A DNA stretch of 64,000 nt from Actinacidiphila fildesensis (lineage in GTDB: Bacteria; Actinomycetota; Actinomycetes; Streptomycetales; Streptomycetaceae). The notes beneath the pieces are model-generated. The model worked only from the letters and a program-made list of their open reading frames with translations, did not search any database and had not been told where the DNA came from. A program made the position numbers and the translations under genes. This document shows positions 1 through 8,291 of the stretch, one piece after another (position 1 is the first letter of the stretch; the number at the start of each line of letters is the position of its first letter). The stretch lies in assembly GCF_042652185.1 (NCBI RefSeq), contig NZ_JBHSIX010000001.1. One strand, given 5' to 3'.

Positions 1-3000
1 CATTAGTACTTTAGTGCCGGCCAAGAAGCATTTTGTGCAACTTTGCTTCAGTGCCTGCAGTTCTTCGTATGTCCGCGCCAGGAGCTTCAGCTTTGATGCG
101 AATATTACGTCCGTAGTAAGTTGTGCGCACGCATCAAGATCACGATATCTAGCGCAGTTTTCTAGCTCACCGAGGCCGAGTATATTCTTTTCTATTTCGA
201 CCAGTTTGCCGGCCGCATCGTAGATTGTGGGTCCCATGGAGAGAACTTCACAAGCGACCTCGTTGTGCTGGCACCACCGTCCGGGGTTCTCCATGGCATC
301 GCAGCCCAGGACTCCGCACCGATACTGCTCCCGCGCCTGCTCGCCAGGGTCCGACTCAGCTTTCTGCTTGGCTGTGATCTCGGCCTGCCGTTGCGCTTCC
401 TCTTCAGCTTTTGCCTTGGTGACGGCTGCGGTGAGTGCCTCCCACGCCGCAGCTTTCGCAATGGTGGCGTCCTCGCCAGCGGCGACGGCGAGAGCGTGGG
501 CTTGTTGCGAGACGGTCCAAGCAGCGGATGCCGAGACATGCGCCAGTTCCGATGAGGCCGATGCGTCGGCGGCTGAGACCGCCGCATCCGAAGCGGATTG
601 CTTTGCCTCAGCTGCCGCCTTGCGGGCGGTCTTGGCCGAGGCAGCGGCATTGGCGGCGGAAGTTGCAGCGCTTTTCGCATACGAGGCTGCCTGGTCGGCG
701 GAGGTCTTGGCGTCGACGGCCGAGGACTGGGCCTGCTTGGCGTATTCGGCGGCTTCCGCAGCGGCCTTGCGGGCGGTGGCGGCGACCACGCCAGCTTCAG
801 CGGCATTCTGCTGTGCGGTGGCCGCGATGCTGGCTGCATCGGCGATCAACCTATCGATCTGCGCAACGTGAGTGGCAGCCAGCAGATCCTCTCGCAGTGC
901 CTTGTACTGGCCGGCCTGGATGAAATCGTGCAGCAGCTGCGGCGGATCCTCCAGAGCGATACGGGCCGCGGCCTGGACTTCGGGACCGCCGCTGTCGACG
1001 AGCTGGGCGGCGCGCACCCGCTCGTCCTGTTTGCGGGCCTCATACTGGCCAGCGGTGATGAACGCACGGTACTTGTCGAGGGACCCCGAGGTCAGCGCGG
1101 CATTGCCCGTTTCCTGGACGACGGGCCCGCCGACGGCGACGACCTGGGCGATGTACACGCGGAAGCCCTGTTCGCCAGCTGTGTACTGACCTGCGGTCAA
1201 AAACGCGGAGACCTGGGCGTCGTCTCCCTTGAGAGCCGTATCGGCGGCAGTGCGGACCGAGCTGAGGCTGCTCTCCACCGACAGATGCACGACCCGAGTG
1301 CGATCGTCCTGCTGCCCGGCCTGCTTCCACCCGGTGCGGATATACGCCACAACGTCGGAATCCGACCCAGCGAGGGCGGCCTCGGCCGTGGCACGACTCC
1401 ACGGGCCACGGGTCTTCACAGCCTCAAGCGCGATCTTGCGTCCCTTCGTGGCAACGCTCGCGACGTCGGCGCCGGGCTGGGATGCCTCGGTGGCCAGATT
1501 CTGCGCCGCGGTATCGAGGTCCTTGTCCTGCTGTGCCGCACTGGCATCGGCGGCTTTGCTGGCGTCGTCCGCAGCCTTCAGGTCTTGGGCCGTCGCGATG
1601 CCCTCGTTGGTGCGGGTGGTGAGTTCCTCGGTGTCGACCTGGCGTGCGAGGTCGTGTGTCGCCTTGGCCTGGACGACCGCCGCACTGGCCGTGTTGGCAG
1701 CTTCCTTGGCAGCCGTGGCGTGGCGGGTGGATTCAGCTGCAGCGGTGGCGGCTTCGCCGGCGTGAATAGCGGCAAGATCGGCGGCGGCTGCTGCCCCCCT
1801 GGCGTGAGTGGCCGCCGATTGGGCAGCATCATGTGCCTGGTTTGCGGCAGTCGCGGCCTGGCGGGCCAGAGCCCCGGCAGCATTGGCCGCCCGAGTGGCT
1901 TCCTTCGCATGGCGGCGCGCGGATGCGGCTGCGGCTTTGGCCTCAGTGGTGCGTCGGTCGGTCTGATTGGCATATCCGCTGGCCTCGTCAGCCGCATCCG
2001 CGGCGGCCGTGGCGTTGGCACCAGCACTGGCGGCTGAGGTTGCGGCAACGGCTGCGTCTGTTGCTGCGATCCCGGCCTGTTTGGCAGCCTCCGCAGCCGT
2101 GTCCGCGCCGGTGGCGGCAGCGCGGGCAGCATCGGCCGCCGTACTTGCGGCATGACCCTGGGAGGCGTCGGTGGCTGCTGCGGCGGCGGCGCTGCGGGCC
2201 CGCGAGGCGGCCTGCGCGGCACCCGCTGCGGCCGAAGCGGCCTGAGAGGCTGCGGTTGCTGCGACACGGGCCGACCTGTTGGCCGCGCTGGCGGCATCGA
2301 CCGCCTGCTGGGCAGCGGTTGCGGCCTGGCGCGCGGCCGTGGCGGCGCGCTGGGCGGCCGACGCGGCCTTCTCGGTGTCTCCCTTGGCTGCGGCTGCTTC
2401 CGCGGCGGCCTGCTTGGCGGCGTCCTTGGCCAGCTTCGAGGCGGTTACCGCGCGCGCCGAAGCGTCCTTGGCTGCCTGAGTCTCGATGCCCGCCTGACGG
2501 CCTGCCTCAGCGGCCTGGGCGGCGAGTTGCGCCACCGTGGCGTGTTCCTGGTCACGAGCACGTGCCACGTATTGGCCGACCTGGAGGAACTCGCTGATGT
2601 CGTCGGCTGAGCCGTTGAGCGCGAGGTCGCCAGCTATCTGGACATTGGTTCCACCGGTGCTGATGATCTGCGCGACCTGCACCCGGTTGTCCTGCGCGCG
2701 CTGGGCGTACTGGCCAGCGTTCAGGAACTTGTTGATGTCATCGGCCGTACCGTTGAGCGCAGCATTGCCCGCCGCCTGAACGTTTGGCCCACCAGCGCTG
2801 ATGATCCGCGCGACCCGGACCCGCTTGTCCTGCCCCAGCGGAGCTTGCCAGCCATCACGCAGGAATGCTTCCAAATCAACGGGAAGCCCCGACAGAGCCT
2901 TGTCAGCGGCTGCCTGCACGCTGCTGCCGCCTATGCTGGCGATCTGGGCAGCAGCAACCCGCTCATCTTGGACGGTGAGGGCTGCCGCCTGGCTGAGGAA

Positions 3001-3228
3001 TTGCAGAACGTCGTCGTCACTGCCTGTCAGAGCGACTTCCGCAGCAGACTTGACCCCAGGACCTCCAGATCTCCAGAACTCGACGACCTTGCCGCGATTT
3101 GTGAGCCCGTACACGCCTTGGCTCGCACCGGCGGTGTCTTCGGCGGTAGCGGGGCTAGATCCGAGCAGGCCCAGAAGGAGCGCCATGGGCAGCAGGCTCA
3201 AGCATATCGACCGTATCGCGAGGGCCAT
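1..3228 (-). CDS. Secreted ALF-repeat protein with the start of a Hint domain; candidate polymorphic toxin, C-terminus outside window
   Basis: Open minus-strand frame of 1076 codons with no stop before the window edge, so this is the N-terminal part of a larger protein. The ATG at 3228 follows an AGGAGG-type ribosome site. Residues 1-29 look like a signal peptide. Four ALF-type short repeats (pattern A-LxG--DDI-FL--GQY----QD-RV-VAQI---GG--VQ) lie at about 35-230. A long Ala/Lys/Gln-rich helical stalk covers about 233-600. Four more ALF repeats lie at about 605-785, and a second helical stalk at about 786-955. A Cys-containing region then leads to CFLAGTKVLM at about 1067-1076, which matches the usual first block of Hint/pretoxin-Hint autoprocessing domains with Cys1067 as the candidate nucleophile. 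Known ALF/Hint proteins are secreted polymorphic toxins, so a toxin tip beyond the edge is inferred, not seen. It sits in a probable island. Confidence 0.85.
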   Translation of the reverse strand, partial: MALAIRSICLSLLPMALLLGLLGSSPATAEDTAGASQGVYGLTNRGKVVEFWRSGGPGVKSAAEVALTGSDDDVLQFLSQAAALTVQDERVAAAQIASIGGSSVQAAADKALSGLPVDLEAFLRDGWQAPLGQDKRVRVARIISAGGPNVQAAGNAALNGTADDINKFLNAGQYAQRAQDNRVQVAQIISTGGTNVQIAGDLALNGSADDISEFLQVGQYVARARDQEHATVAQLAAQAAEAGRQAGIETQAAKDASARAVTASKLAKDAAKQAAAEAAAAKGDTEKAASAAQRAATAARQAATAAQQAVDAASAANRSARVAATAASQAASAAAGAAQAASRARSAAAAAATDASQGHAASTAADAARAAATGADTAAEAAKQAGIAATDAAVAATSAASAGANATAAADAADEASGYANQTDRRTTEAKAAAASARRHAKEATRAANAAGALARQAATAANQAHDAAQSAATHARGAAAAADLAAIHAGEAATAAAESTRHATAAKEAANTASAAVVQAKATHDLARQVDTEELTTRTNEGIATAQDLKAADDASKAADASAAQQDKDLDTAAQNLATEASQPGADVASVATKGRKIALEAVKTRGPWSRATAEAALAGSDSDVVAYIRTGWKQAGQQDDRTRVVHLSVESSLSSVRTAADTALKGDDAQVSAFLTAGQYTAGEQGFRVYIAQVVAVGGPVVQETGNAALTSGSLDKYRAFITAGQYEARKQDERVRAAQLVDSGGPEVQAAARIALEDPPQLLHDFIQAGQYKALREDLLAATHVAQIDRLIADAASIAATAQQNAAEAGVVAATARKAAAEAAEYAKQAQSSAVDAKTSADQAASYAKSAATSAANAAASAKTARKAAAEAKQSASDAAVSAADASASSELAHVSASAAWTVSQQAHALAVAAGEDATIAKAAAWEALTAAVTKAKAEEEAQRQAEITAKQKAESDPGEQAREQYRCGVLGCDAMENPGRWCQHNEVACEVLSMGPTIYDAAGKLVEIEKNILGLGELENCARYRDLDACAQLTTDVIFASKLKLLARTYEELQALKQSCTKCFLAGTKVLM

Positions 3229-3642
3229 CCTCCTCCTGGTGTCGTGTGGCTGGACTCTTCGTCTCAAGGGGTCGCCCGTCTCTTCGATTGGCAACTTCCG
3301 TTGCCGGATGCCGAATATCGGCCCGCTGAGCATAACCATGCGGGCTTTACACAGACTTCACACTTCAGCGCAATCGAAGGGGATGAATCGGGATCTCTCG
3401 CCTATCCGCTGAGACGTCTCGACGTGTGCCGGGCAGTCCCGGCGATCAACTTCCACCCTCCCTATGGATGTCGCTGACCTGCAAAGATTCCCATTCTTCC
3501 ATCGCATGCGGCGTTGGTTGTGCCGCGCGGCAAGCTGGACCGGTGATCAAGTCGTGCTATTTTCCTACAGCATCTTTACTCGCTCATTACATCTGTGGGG
3601 GGCCGCGGATCGGCGCTCACCCATGCCCGGAAGGATCCGTCG
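3229..3642. promoter_or_regulatory. Divergent intergenic region between the ALF protein and a secreted protein
   Basis: 414 bases without a credible gene, visibly less GC-rich than the flanking genes, between divergently transcribed starts. It must carry both promoters, but no -10/-35 pair can be assigned with confidence. A perfect inverted repeat GGCAAC-TTCC-GTTGCC lies at 3290-3305, about 60 bases upstream of the ALF start, and could be an operator or a leader hairpin. Confidence 0.4.
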
Positions 3643-4155
3643 GTGTCATCTCGCGCCCGTAGATCGCTACTTACTGCTGCACTCCTCAGCGCAGTTGCTG
3701 CCTTGGTGGGGGGCATTTCCTTGGCCTCGACCGCTTCCCCTGCCGTCGCAGCCGACGACACCGCACCGCCCTCTGCGGTTGAGGACTTCGCGTACCCGAA
3801 TGCCGCAAAGGTTCTGGCGGACAAGGGCATCAAGCTCATCAAGGGAGACGGCCACATCCTGCTGGTCGACTGCGCCGACGCTGCGGCACAGATCAAGGTC
3901 ATGACCGTCGAGGACGAGACGGTAGGCAGGGCCGGAACCTACTGCTTCAAGGTGAACGCCAAGACTGGTTATCTCGCCTTGGAAGTCCCCCGGGTGTTCT
4001 ACCTCAAGACCCAGGACCACCCGATCACTGCCGGCCTCACCGCAGGGGGCGAGACTCAGACGGTCGACGTACCCCAGGGCGGCTTCAAGGGCGTCGGCGA
4101 AGGCACCGTCGGGGGCGCCCAATCCGTTCTCGTGGCACTCCACGTTACTGGCTGA
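3643..4155 (+). CDS. Small secreted protein of unknown function
   Basis: 170 codons from the GTG at 3643, preceded by GGAAGGA about eight bases upstream; an ATG at 3595 gives a longer, less likely start. Residues 1-37 form a typical signal peptide (Arg-rich start, Ala/Leu core, ASPAVA-AD cleavage region). The mature part has two Cys (in LVDCAD and TYCFKV) that could form a disulfide, and a beta-rich C-terminal half (RVFYLKTQ, TQTVDVPQGGFKGVGEG). I do not recognise the family. It is co-directional with the trypsin-fold protein 155 bases downstream, and both are exported, so a joint role at the cell surface is possible but only inferred. Confidence 0.75.
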   Translation: MSSRARRSLLTAALLSAVAALVGGISLASTASPAVAADDTAPPSAVEDFAYPNAAKVLADKGIKLIKGDGHILLVDCADAAAQIKVMTVEDETVGRAGTYCFKVNAKTGYLALEVPRVFYLKTQDHPITAGLTAGGETQTVDVPQGGFKGVGEGTVGGAQSVLVALHVTG

Positions 4156-4310
4156 TCGGCCCTGTGTTGCCTCCTTGGGTGTTCGCCCCGCTGACACAGC
4201 GGCGCGCCGTCCGACCTCGCAGGCAGTGGCTCGTACCCGCCCGCAGCTTTTGCTGACGCGCGTCCCTCTCCTGCCTTCGAGCAGATGTGCAGATGTAAGG
4301 AAATAACATC

Positions 4311-5966
4311 GTGTTTGACAGACGCTCACGCGCCCCGTGGATACCCGGGCTTCTCGCCACGTGTGCCCTGGCCGCCACCTTGACCGGTGCCCCCGCTGCT
4401 CACGCGATTGACGGCGACCCGGCCACCGGCACGTCGTCCGCGTTCACCGCCAAGCTCGCCATTGGTACCGCTGACACCAGCCGCAGCTGCACCGGCACGC
4501 TCCTGAATAACCAGTGGGTCATCACCGCGGCAAGCTGCTTCGCCGACGACCCGGCCCAGCCGCTTGCGCTGGCCGCCGGGGCGCCGAAGTTGAAGTCCAG
4601 CGCGACGATCGGCCGCATCGACCTGACCGGTAGCGCCGGCGTGGTGCGCCAGATCGTGGAGCTCGTCCCCCGGACCGACCGGGACCTGGTCCTGGCCAAG
4701 CTCGACACCCCGGTCCCCGGTGTCCTTCCGCTGCATCCAGCTACGACGGCACCGGTCGTGGGTGAGGCGCTCAAGGGGGCCGGTTACGGCCGTACCAAGG
4801 ACACCTGGGTTCCCGACACCCTGCACACTGCCACGTTCACCGCCACCCAGGTCAACGCCACCTCCGTGAACCTCGACGGCACCGCGGTCTGCAAGGGCGA
4901 CACCGGCGCCCCGGCCTTTCGGGACGTCAGCGGCCGTCTCGAACTGGCCGCGGTGGCCAGCACTTCGTGGCAGGGTGGTTGCCTGGGATCGGACGAGACC
5001 CGTACCGGAGCCGTCGCCACCCGCGTCGACGACATCGGTCAGTGGATCAAGGACAGTACGGCCAGCACGCTGACGCCCTGGAAGCTGCAGATGCTGACCA
5101 CGACCAGCAGCGGCCTGTTCCACACCTTCCGCGACAGCAACGGCGACTGGTCCGCGTTCGGTGACGTCCAGCAAGCAGCCGGCAGCATCGGCGACGTCAA
5201 GGTCGCCGCGGATGCCGCGATCTCGGGGCAGAACTACGTGTTCGCCATCGGCGGGGACGGTCACCTGTACGAAGGAACCCGGCGCCCCAACGGAACGTGG
5301 GTGAAGTTCCGCGACCTCACCGCCGAGACCGGCGCCCTGCCCGGACTCACCCGCATCGCGGTCACCTCCACCGGCAGCGGCCTGGGCTTGATCGCACTCG
5401 CGAACGGCCGGATCTACCACAACGTCCAGGACCCGGCCGGGAAGTGGATCAAGTGGGGTGACGTCAGCGCGGCGGTCGGTGTGCTGGGCAATGCCACTCA
5501 GGTCACCACCGCACAGGTCGGCACTGAGACGCATGTCGGCGTCGTGGCGGACAAGAAAGCCTTCCATGCTGTCCGGCACGCCAACGGCACCTGGACCGCA
5601 TGGGGCGAACTCACCCCGAAGGTCACCACCGTCGTGGGGCCGGTCGCTGGCATGGCCTTCGCCGGCACCGGCACCGACCTGCAGACCGTGATCACCGGCA
5701 CCACCGGTGGCATCGCCCACGGAGTACGTGCCGCCGACGGCACCTGGACCGCGTTCGGAGACCTCAGCGGCGTCATGGGCCACAACGCCGGCACCAGCAT
5801 CGACGCCGCTGCCGTGGACGGGGAATTCCAAACCGCCCTCGTCACCACCGACGGACACATCCGCCACACTCTGCGCCACGCCAACCGTCAGTGGGACCCC
5901 GCCGACGAACCCACCGGCATCCCCGGCACCCCCACCACCGTCGCCATCACCGGCAGCTGGAACTAA
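4311..5966 (+). CDS. Secreted trypsin-fold (S1) pseudoprotease with C-terminal propeller-like repeats
   Basis: 551 residues from the GTG at 4311 (AAGGAA upstream). A signal peptide covers about 1-32. Residues 33-245 have the S1 chymotrypsin-fold layout, but the catalytic triad is broken. The VLTAAHC block reads VITAASCF (His replaced by Ser75) and the GDSGGP block reads CKGDTGAP (Ser replaced by Thr198). The Asp equivalent in DLVLAKL (Asp125) is kept. Residues about 255-551 carry roughly six repeats of about 48 residues with motifs such as HAVRHANGTWTAWGEL and HTFRDSNGDWSAFGD, like tectonin/tachylectin-type or other sugar-binding propeller blades. The likely role is secreted binding, not proteolysis. 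Related inactive S1 proteins occur in streptomycetes. It is followed by a strong terminator. Confidence 0.8.
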   Translation: MFDRRSRAPWIPGLLATCALAATLTGAPAAHAIDGDPATGTSSAFTAKLAIGTADTSRSCTGTLLNNQWVITAASCFADDPAQPLALAAGAPKLKSSATIGRIDLTGSAGVVRQIVELVPRTDRDLVLAKLDTPVPGVLPLHPATTAPVVGEALKGAGYGRTKDTWVPDTLHTATFTATQVNATSVNLDGTAVCKGDTGAPAFRDVSGRLELAAVASTSWQGGCLGSDETRTGAVATRVDDIGQWIKDSTASTLTPWKLQMLTTTSSGLFHTFRDSNGDWSAFGDVQQAAGSIGDVKVAADAAISGQNYVFAIGGDGHLYEGTRRPNGTWVKFRDLTAETGALPGLTRIAVTSTGSGLGLIALANGRIYHNVQDPAGKWIKWGDVSAAVGVLGNATQVTTAQVGTETHVGVVADKKAFHAVRHANGTWTAWGELTPKVTTVVGPVAGMAFAGTGTDLQTVITGTTGGIAHGVRAADGTWTAFGDLSGVMGHNAGTSIDAAAVDGEFQTALVTTDGHIRHTLRHANRQWDPADEPTGIPGTPTTVAITGSWN

Positions 5967-5988
5967 CCCCCACGCTGTTCGCCGACCC

Positions 5989-6038
5989 CACATACGAGGC
6001 GGGCATGCTCTCTGGAGAGCATGCCCGCCTCGTATGTG
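5989..6038 (+). terminator. Very strong inverted repeat, likely terminator
   Basis: A perfect 24-base inverted repeat with a 2-base centre starts 23 bases after the stop of the S1-like gene. There is no T-run, as is common in Streptomyces terminators. The symmetry would act on both strands. Confidence 0.8.
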
Positions 6039-6292
6039 CGCCTCCGGCCGGACGACGCTTTACAGGGTCAGCCACTATGCCGACGAGCCGACGCTGGGCG
6101 AAGTCATGTCTGGGAGCGTTCTGTCTTGGGTGGCTGGGAGCGGTGGCCTGGGACCGGGGACGCGGTAGGTCGCGACGGTATAGGGCCCGCAAGCTGTGAT
6201 CTTCCTTTGACACCCATACGTTCTCCACACAAACTGATCATTCCTGTCACAACAGCAGAGCGCCCCTCCGGGAACCGTTCGCGAGGAGCGCC

Positions 6293-7537
6293 ATGCACGG
6301 CCGCAGTGCCCTTTTGTCCCGTTTCCGCTGGTCGCATGGCCCGGTCTCAGATTTGTTCTCCGGTCGGGCCAACAGCCTGGGCCTGTTGCGGCTGCTGTTG
6401 GCTTCCGCCGTCGTGGTGTCACATGCGCGGATCCTCGGATTCGGTGGCCGTGAGTTCGGCCACACGTTCTCGGGCGGGCAGATCGACCTCGGAAAGATGT
6501 CCGTGTTCGGATTCTTTTTCCTGTCCGGCATTCTCGTGACGCGCAGCGGAAACCGGCTCCCCGTCGGGCGCTTCCTGTGGCATCGCGGACTGCGACTGCT
6601 GCCCGGCCTGTGGGTATGCCTGGCGGTCACGGCGTTGGTCGTGGCGCCGCTCCTGTACTGGCGCCAGCATGATGACATGGCGGGCTTCTGGGACCACGCG
6701 CACGGACCCTTTGCGTATCTGCGGGCGAACTGGGCAGTCGGCGTCGATCAGTGGGGCGTATCCGGTGTCATGGAGACGGCCAGGGCCAAGGGATTGGCAT
6801 TCAACGATGCCTTCGACGGGGCGCTGTGGTCGCTCAAGTACGAGGTGCTCTGCTACCTCGGTGTGGCGCTGCTCGCCCTGACCGGATCCTTGACCCGCGC
6901 CCGGCGCGCCGTCCTTGCCGTGACCGTCCTCATGGGCTGGCTGGTCCTGAGCGATGCGATAAACAACCGCTACATGTCCGGAGCCGCCGCCGCACAGCAC
7001 GGCGGGCCCTTCGACGTTCCGCTGATGGGCGTCCTCGACGTGGACTGGGTTGTCTACCTGGGCTTCGCCTTCGCCCTCGGTGCGCTGATCGAGCTGTACA
7101 AGGAGCGCGTACCGGTCAGCGATCCATTGGGCGTAGTTTGCGGCCTGGTTCTCCTTCTGACGCTGCGCTACGGCGGTTTTTTCGCTTTCGGTGTCCCGGC
7201 CTTCGCCTACCTGTTGTTGTGGCTGGCGATCCGGCTGCCGAAGCCGTTCCAGCGAATAGGCCGCAAGCACGACTACTCGTACGGCATTTACATCTACGGC
7301 TTCGTCGTGGAACAGGCCCTCGCCGCGCTCGGTGGCGCACGCTGGGGATTCGGCGCCTACCTGGGACTCGCCCTGGGCGGCACCCTGATCGTGGCCATGC
7401 TCTCCTGGCACCTGGTCGAACGCCCGGCCATGCGGCTGAAAGACCTCGGAGCCCGCCGCCAGAGCGTTCGACACCACCAGGCGGCAACGCCGGACCACAA
7501 CACCCAGACGGTTCCTCAACCCTCACCCGTGAATTGA
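6293..7537 (+). CDS. Acyltransferase family 3 (OafA/YrhL-type) membrane protein
   Basis: 414 residues from the ATG at 6293 with GAGGAG upstream. Hydrophobic segments run through the whole protein, about ten in all. The N-terminal block NSLGLLRLLLASAVVVSHAR carries the His of the first membrane segment that is typical and essential in this family, and FFFLSGILVTRS is the second characteristic block. Family members move acyl groups from the cytoplasm onto extracytoplasmic sugars, peptidoglycan, polysaccharide or antibiotics. The C-terminal 40 residues are hydrophilic and probably cytoplasmic. It lies in the accessory segment next to secreted proteins. The acceptor cannot be read from the sequence. 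Confidence 0.88.
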   Translation: MHGRSALLSRFRWSHGPVSDLFSGRANSLGLLRLLLASAVVVSHARILGFGGREFGHTFSGGQIDLGKMSVFGFFFLSGILVTRSGNRLPVGRFLWHRGLRLLPGLWVCLAVTALVVAPLLYWRQHDDMAGFWDHAHGPFAYLRANWAVGVDQWGVSGVMETARAKGLAFNDAFDGALWSLKYEVLCYLGVALLALTGSLTRARRAVLAVTVLMGWLVLSDAINNRYMSGAAAAQHGGPFDVPLMGVLDVDWVVYLGFAFALGALIELYKERVPVSDPLGVVCGLVLLLTLRYGGFFAFGVPAFAYLLLWLAIRLPKPFQRIGRKHDYSYGIYIYGFVVEQALAALGGARWGFGAYLGLALGGTLIVAMLSWHLVERPAMRLKDLGARRQSVRHHQAATPDHNTQTVPQPSPVN

Positions 7538-7646
7538 GGCGGAGACTGCCGCGCACCTGCTGATCGCCGGCCATCGAAGTTGTGGGCCTTCCTACCGTTC
7601 GACACCGTCCGAACGACCATGCCGAACCACTCGGCCAGAGGTCAGC

Positions 7647-7814
7647 ATGCCCCTGATCTTGCCCGGACCCCCGGGCGGACAGTTGGAAGGTCGGGGACTG
7701 CACCGCATCGCCGCCGCGATCCACCACTCCAACGAACAGGTCCGCGCCATCCCCACCAAGGCCCCTCCTTACGAAACGGCACTCGGCACTCCACATCCCG
7801 GCGAATCCGGATGA
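7647..7814 (+). CDS. Possible small ORF, 55 residues, doubtful
   Basis: ATG at 7647 with AGAGGT six bases upstream and a stop at 7812-7814. The product begins MPLILPGPPG and shows no recognised domain. It may be a real small gene or the debris of a longer gene near the island end. The rest of 7538-7946 shows no other gene-like frame. Confidence 0.25.
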   Translation: MPLILPGPPGGQLEGRGLHRIAAAIHHSNEQVRAIPTKAPPYETALGTPHPGESG

Positions 7815-7947
7815 GCGCCTCACAGCTCGGAGGGTTGCAGTTCGGGTTGCATTCGCCCCCGTTCAAGTGCGTCCAAGTGGCGCTCTGGCCAGTGCTGCTC
7901 CCCAGCTCAGAACGGTGACGAACCCAGGCGTACCTCAGGACGAACAG

Positions 7948-8000
7948 TTGGAAAGCGTGTTGGGGGCAACCCCTCACGAGTTCGAATCTCGTATCCTCCG
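7948..8000 (+). other. tRNA-Ser(GGA) 3' fragment, probable attachment-site scar (attR)
   Basis: The sequence from the anticodon loop (TTGGAAAGCG) through variable arm, T arm (GAGTTCGAATCTC) and acceptor strand (ATCCTCC plus discriminator G) of a serine tRNA is present. The 5' half is absent: the bases before 7948 cannot pair with the GCGTG anticodon-stem strand, and there is no GGAGGAT acceptor start. Tyrosine-recombinase elements integrate in tRNA 3' halves and leave such a copy at the far end. By orientation the element lies to the left, and the restored full tRNA gene should be beyond the window. Confidence 0.8.
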
Positions 8001-8023
8001 CACTTGCCTGAACAGGCAAAACG

Positions 8024-8055
8024 AGAAGCCGAGCCGCGACCGCGGCTCGGCTTCT
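8024..8055 (+). terminator. Terminator hairpin after the tRNA remnant
   Basis: Perfect 15-base stem (AGAAGCCGAGCCGCG and its complement) with a 2-base loop, 24 bases after the tRNA fragment. It is probably the original terminator of the tRNA-Ser gene, left on the chromosomal side of the junction. The following bases to 8291 contain no gene that I can support. Confidence 0.75.
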
Positions 8056-8291
8056 TGGCGTGCACCGGTTGCACTCCTGGTTGCTCTTACCAGCTCCCAA
8101 TCGGGACATTTCGGTGAACGGTCGGCTCGCTCGCGGCGCAATTTGGAGGTGGCCGACAAGCCGCCAACGCCCGTCAGCGGTGAACCTGCCCTCATGCGGC
8201 ACCGAGGATCCCGGTGATACGCCATCCTTGAACCGGTCCCGGGGGCTTCGGCCCCGTCACGAATTTCCCTGGTCTGGCGAGGTGTCCCCGC

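Noticed and set aside
598..2037. Long plus-strand open frame opposite the ALF-repeat gene
   Set aside because: It is the Gly/Arg-rich antisense reading of the Ala-rich stalk; the minus frame has signal peptide, repeats and ribosome site.
7913..8000. A complete tRNA-Ser gene
   Set aside because: No acceptor 5' strand, D arm or 5' anticodon-stem strand can be formed; only the 3' half is present.
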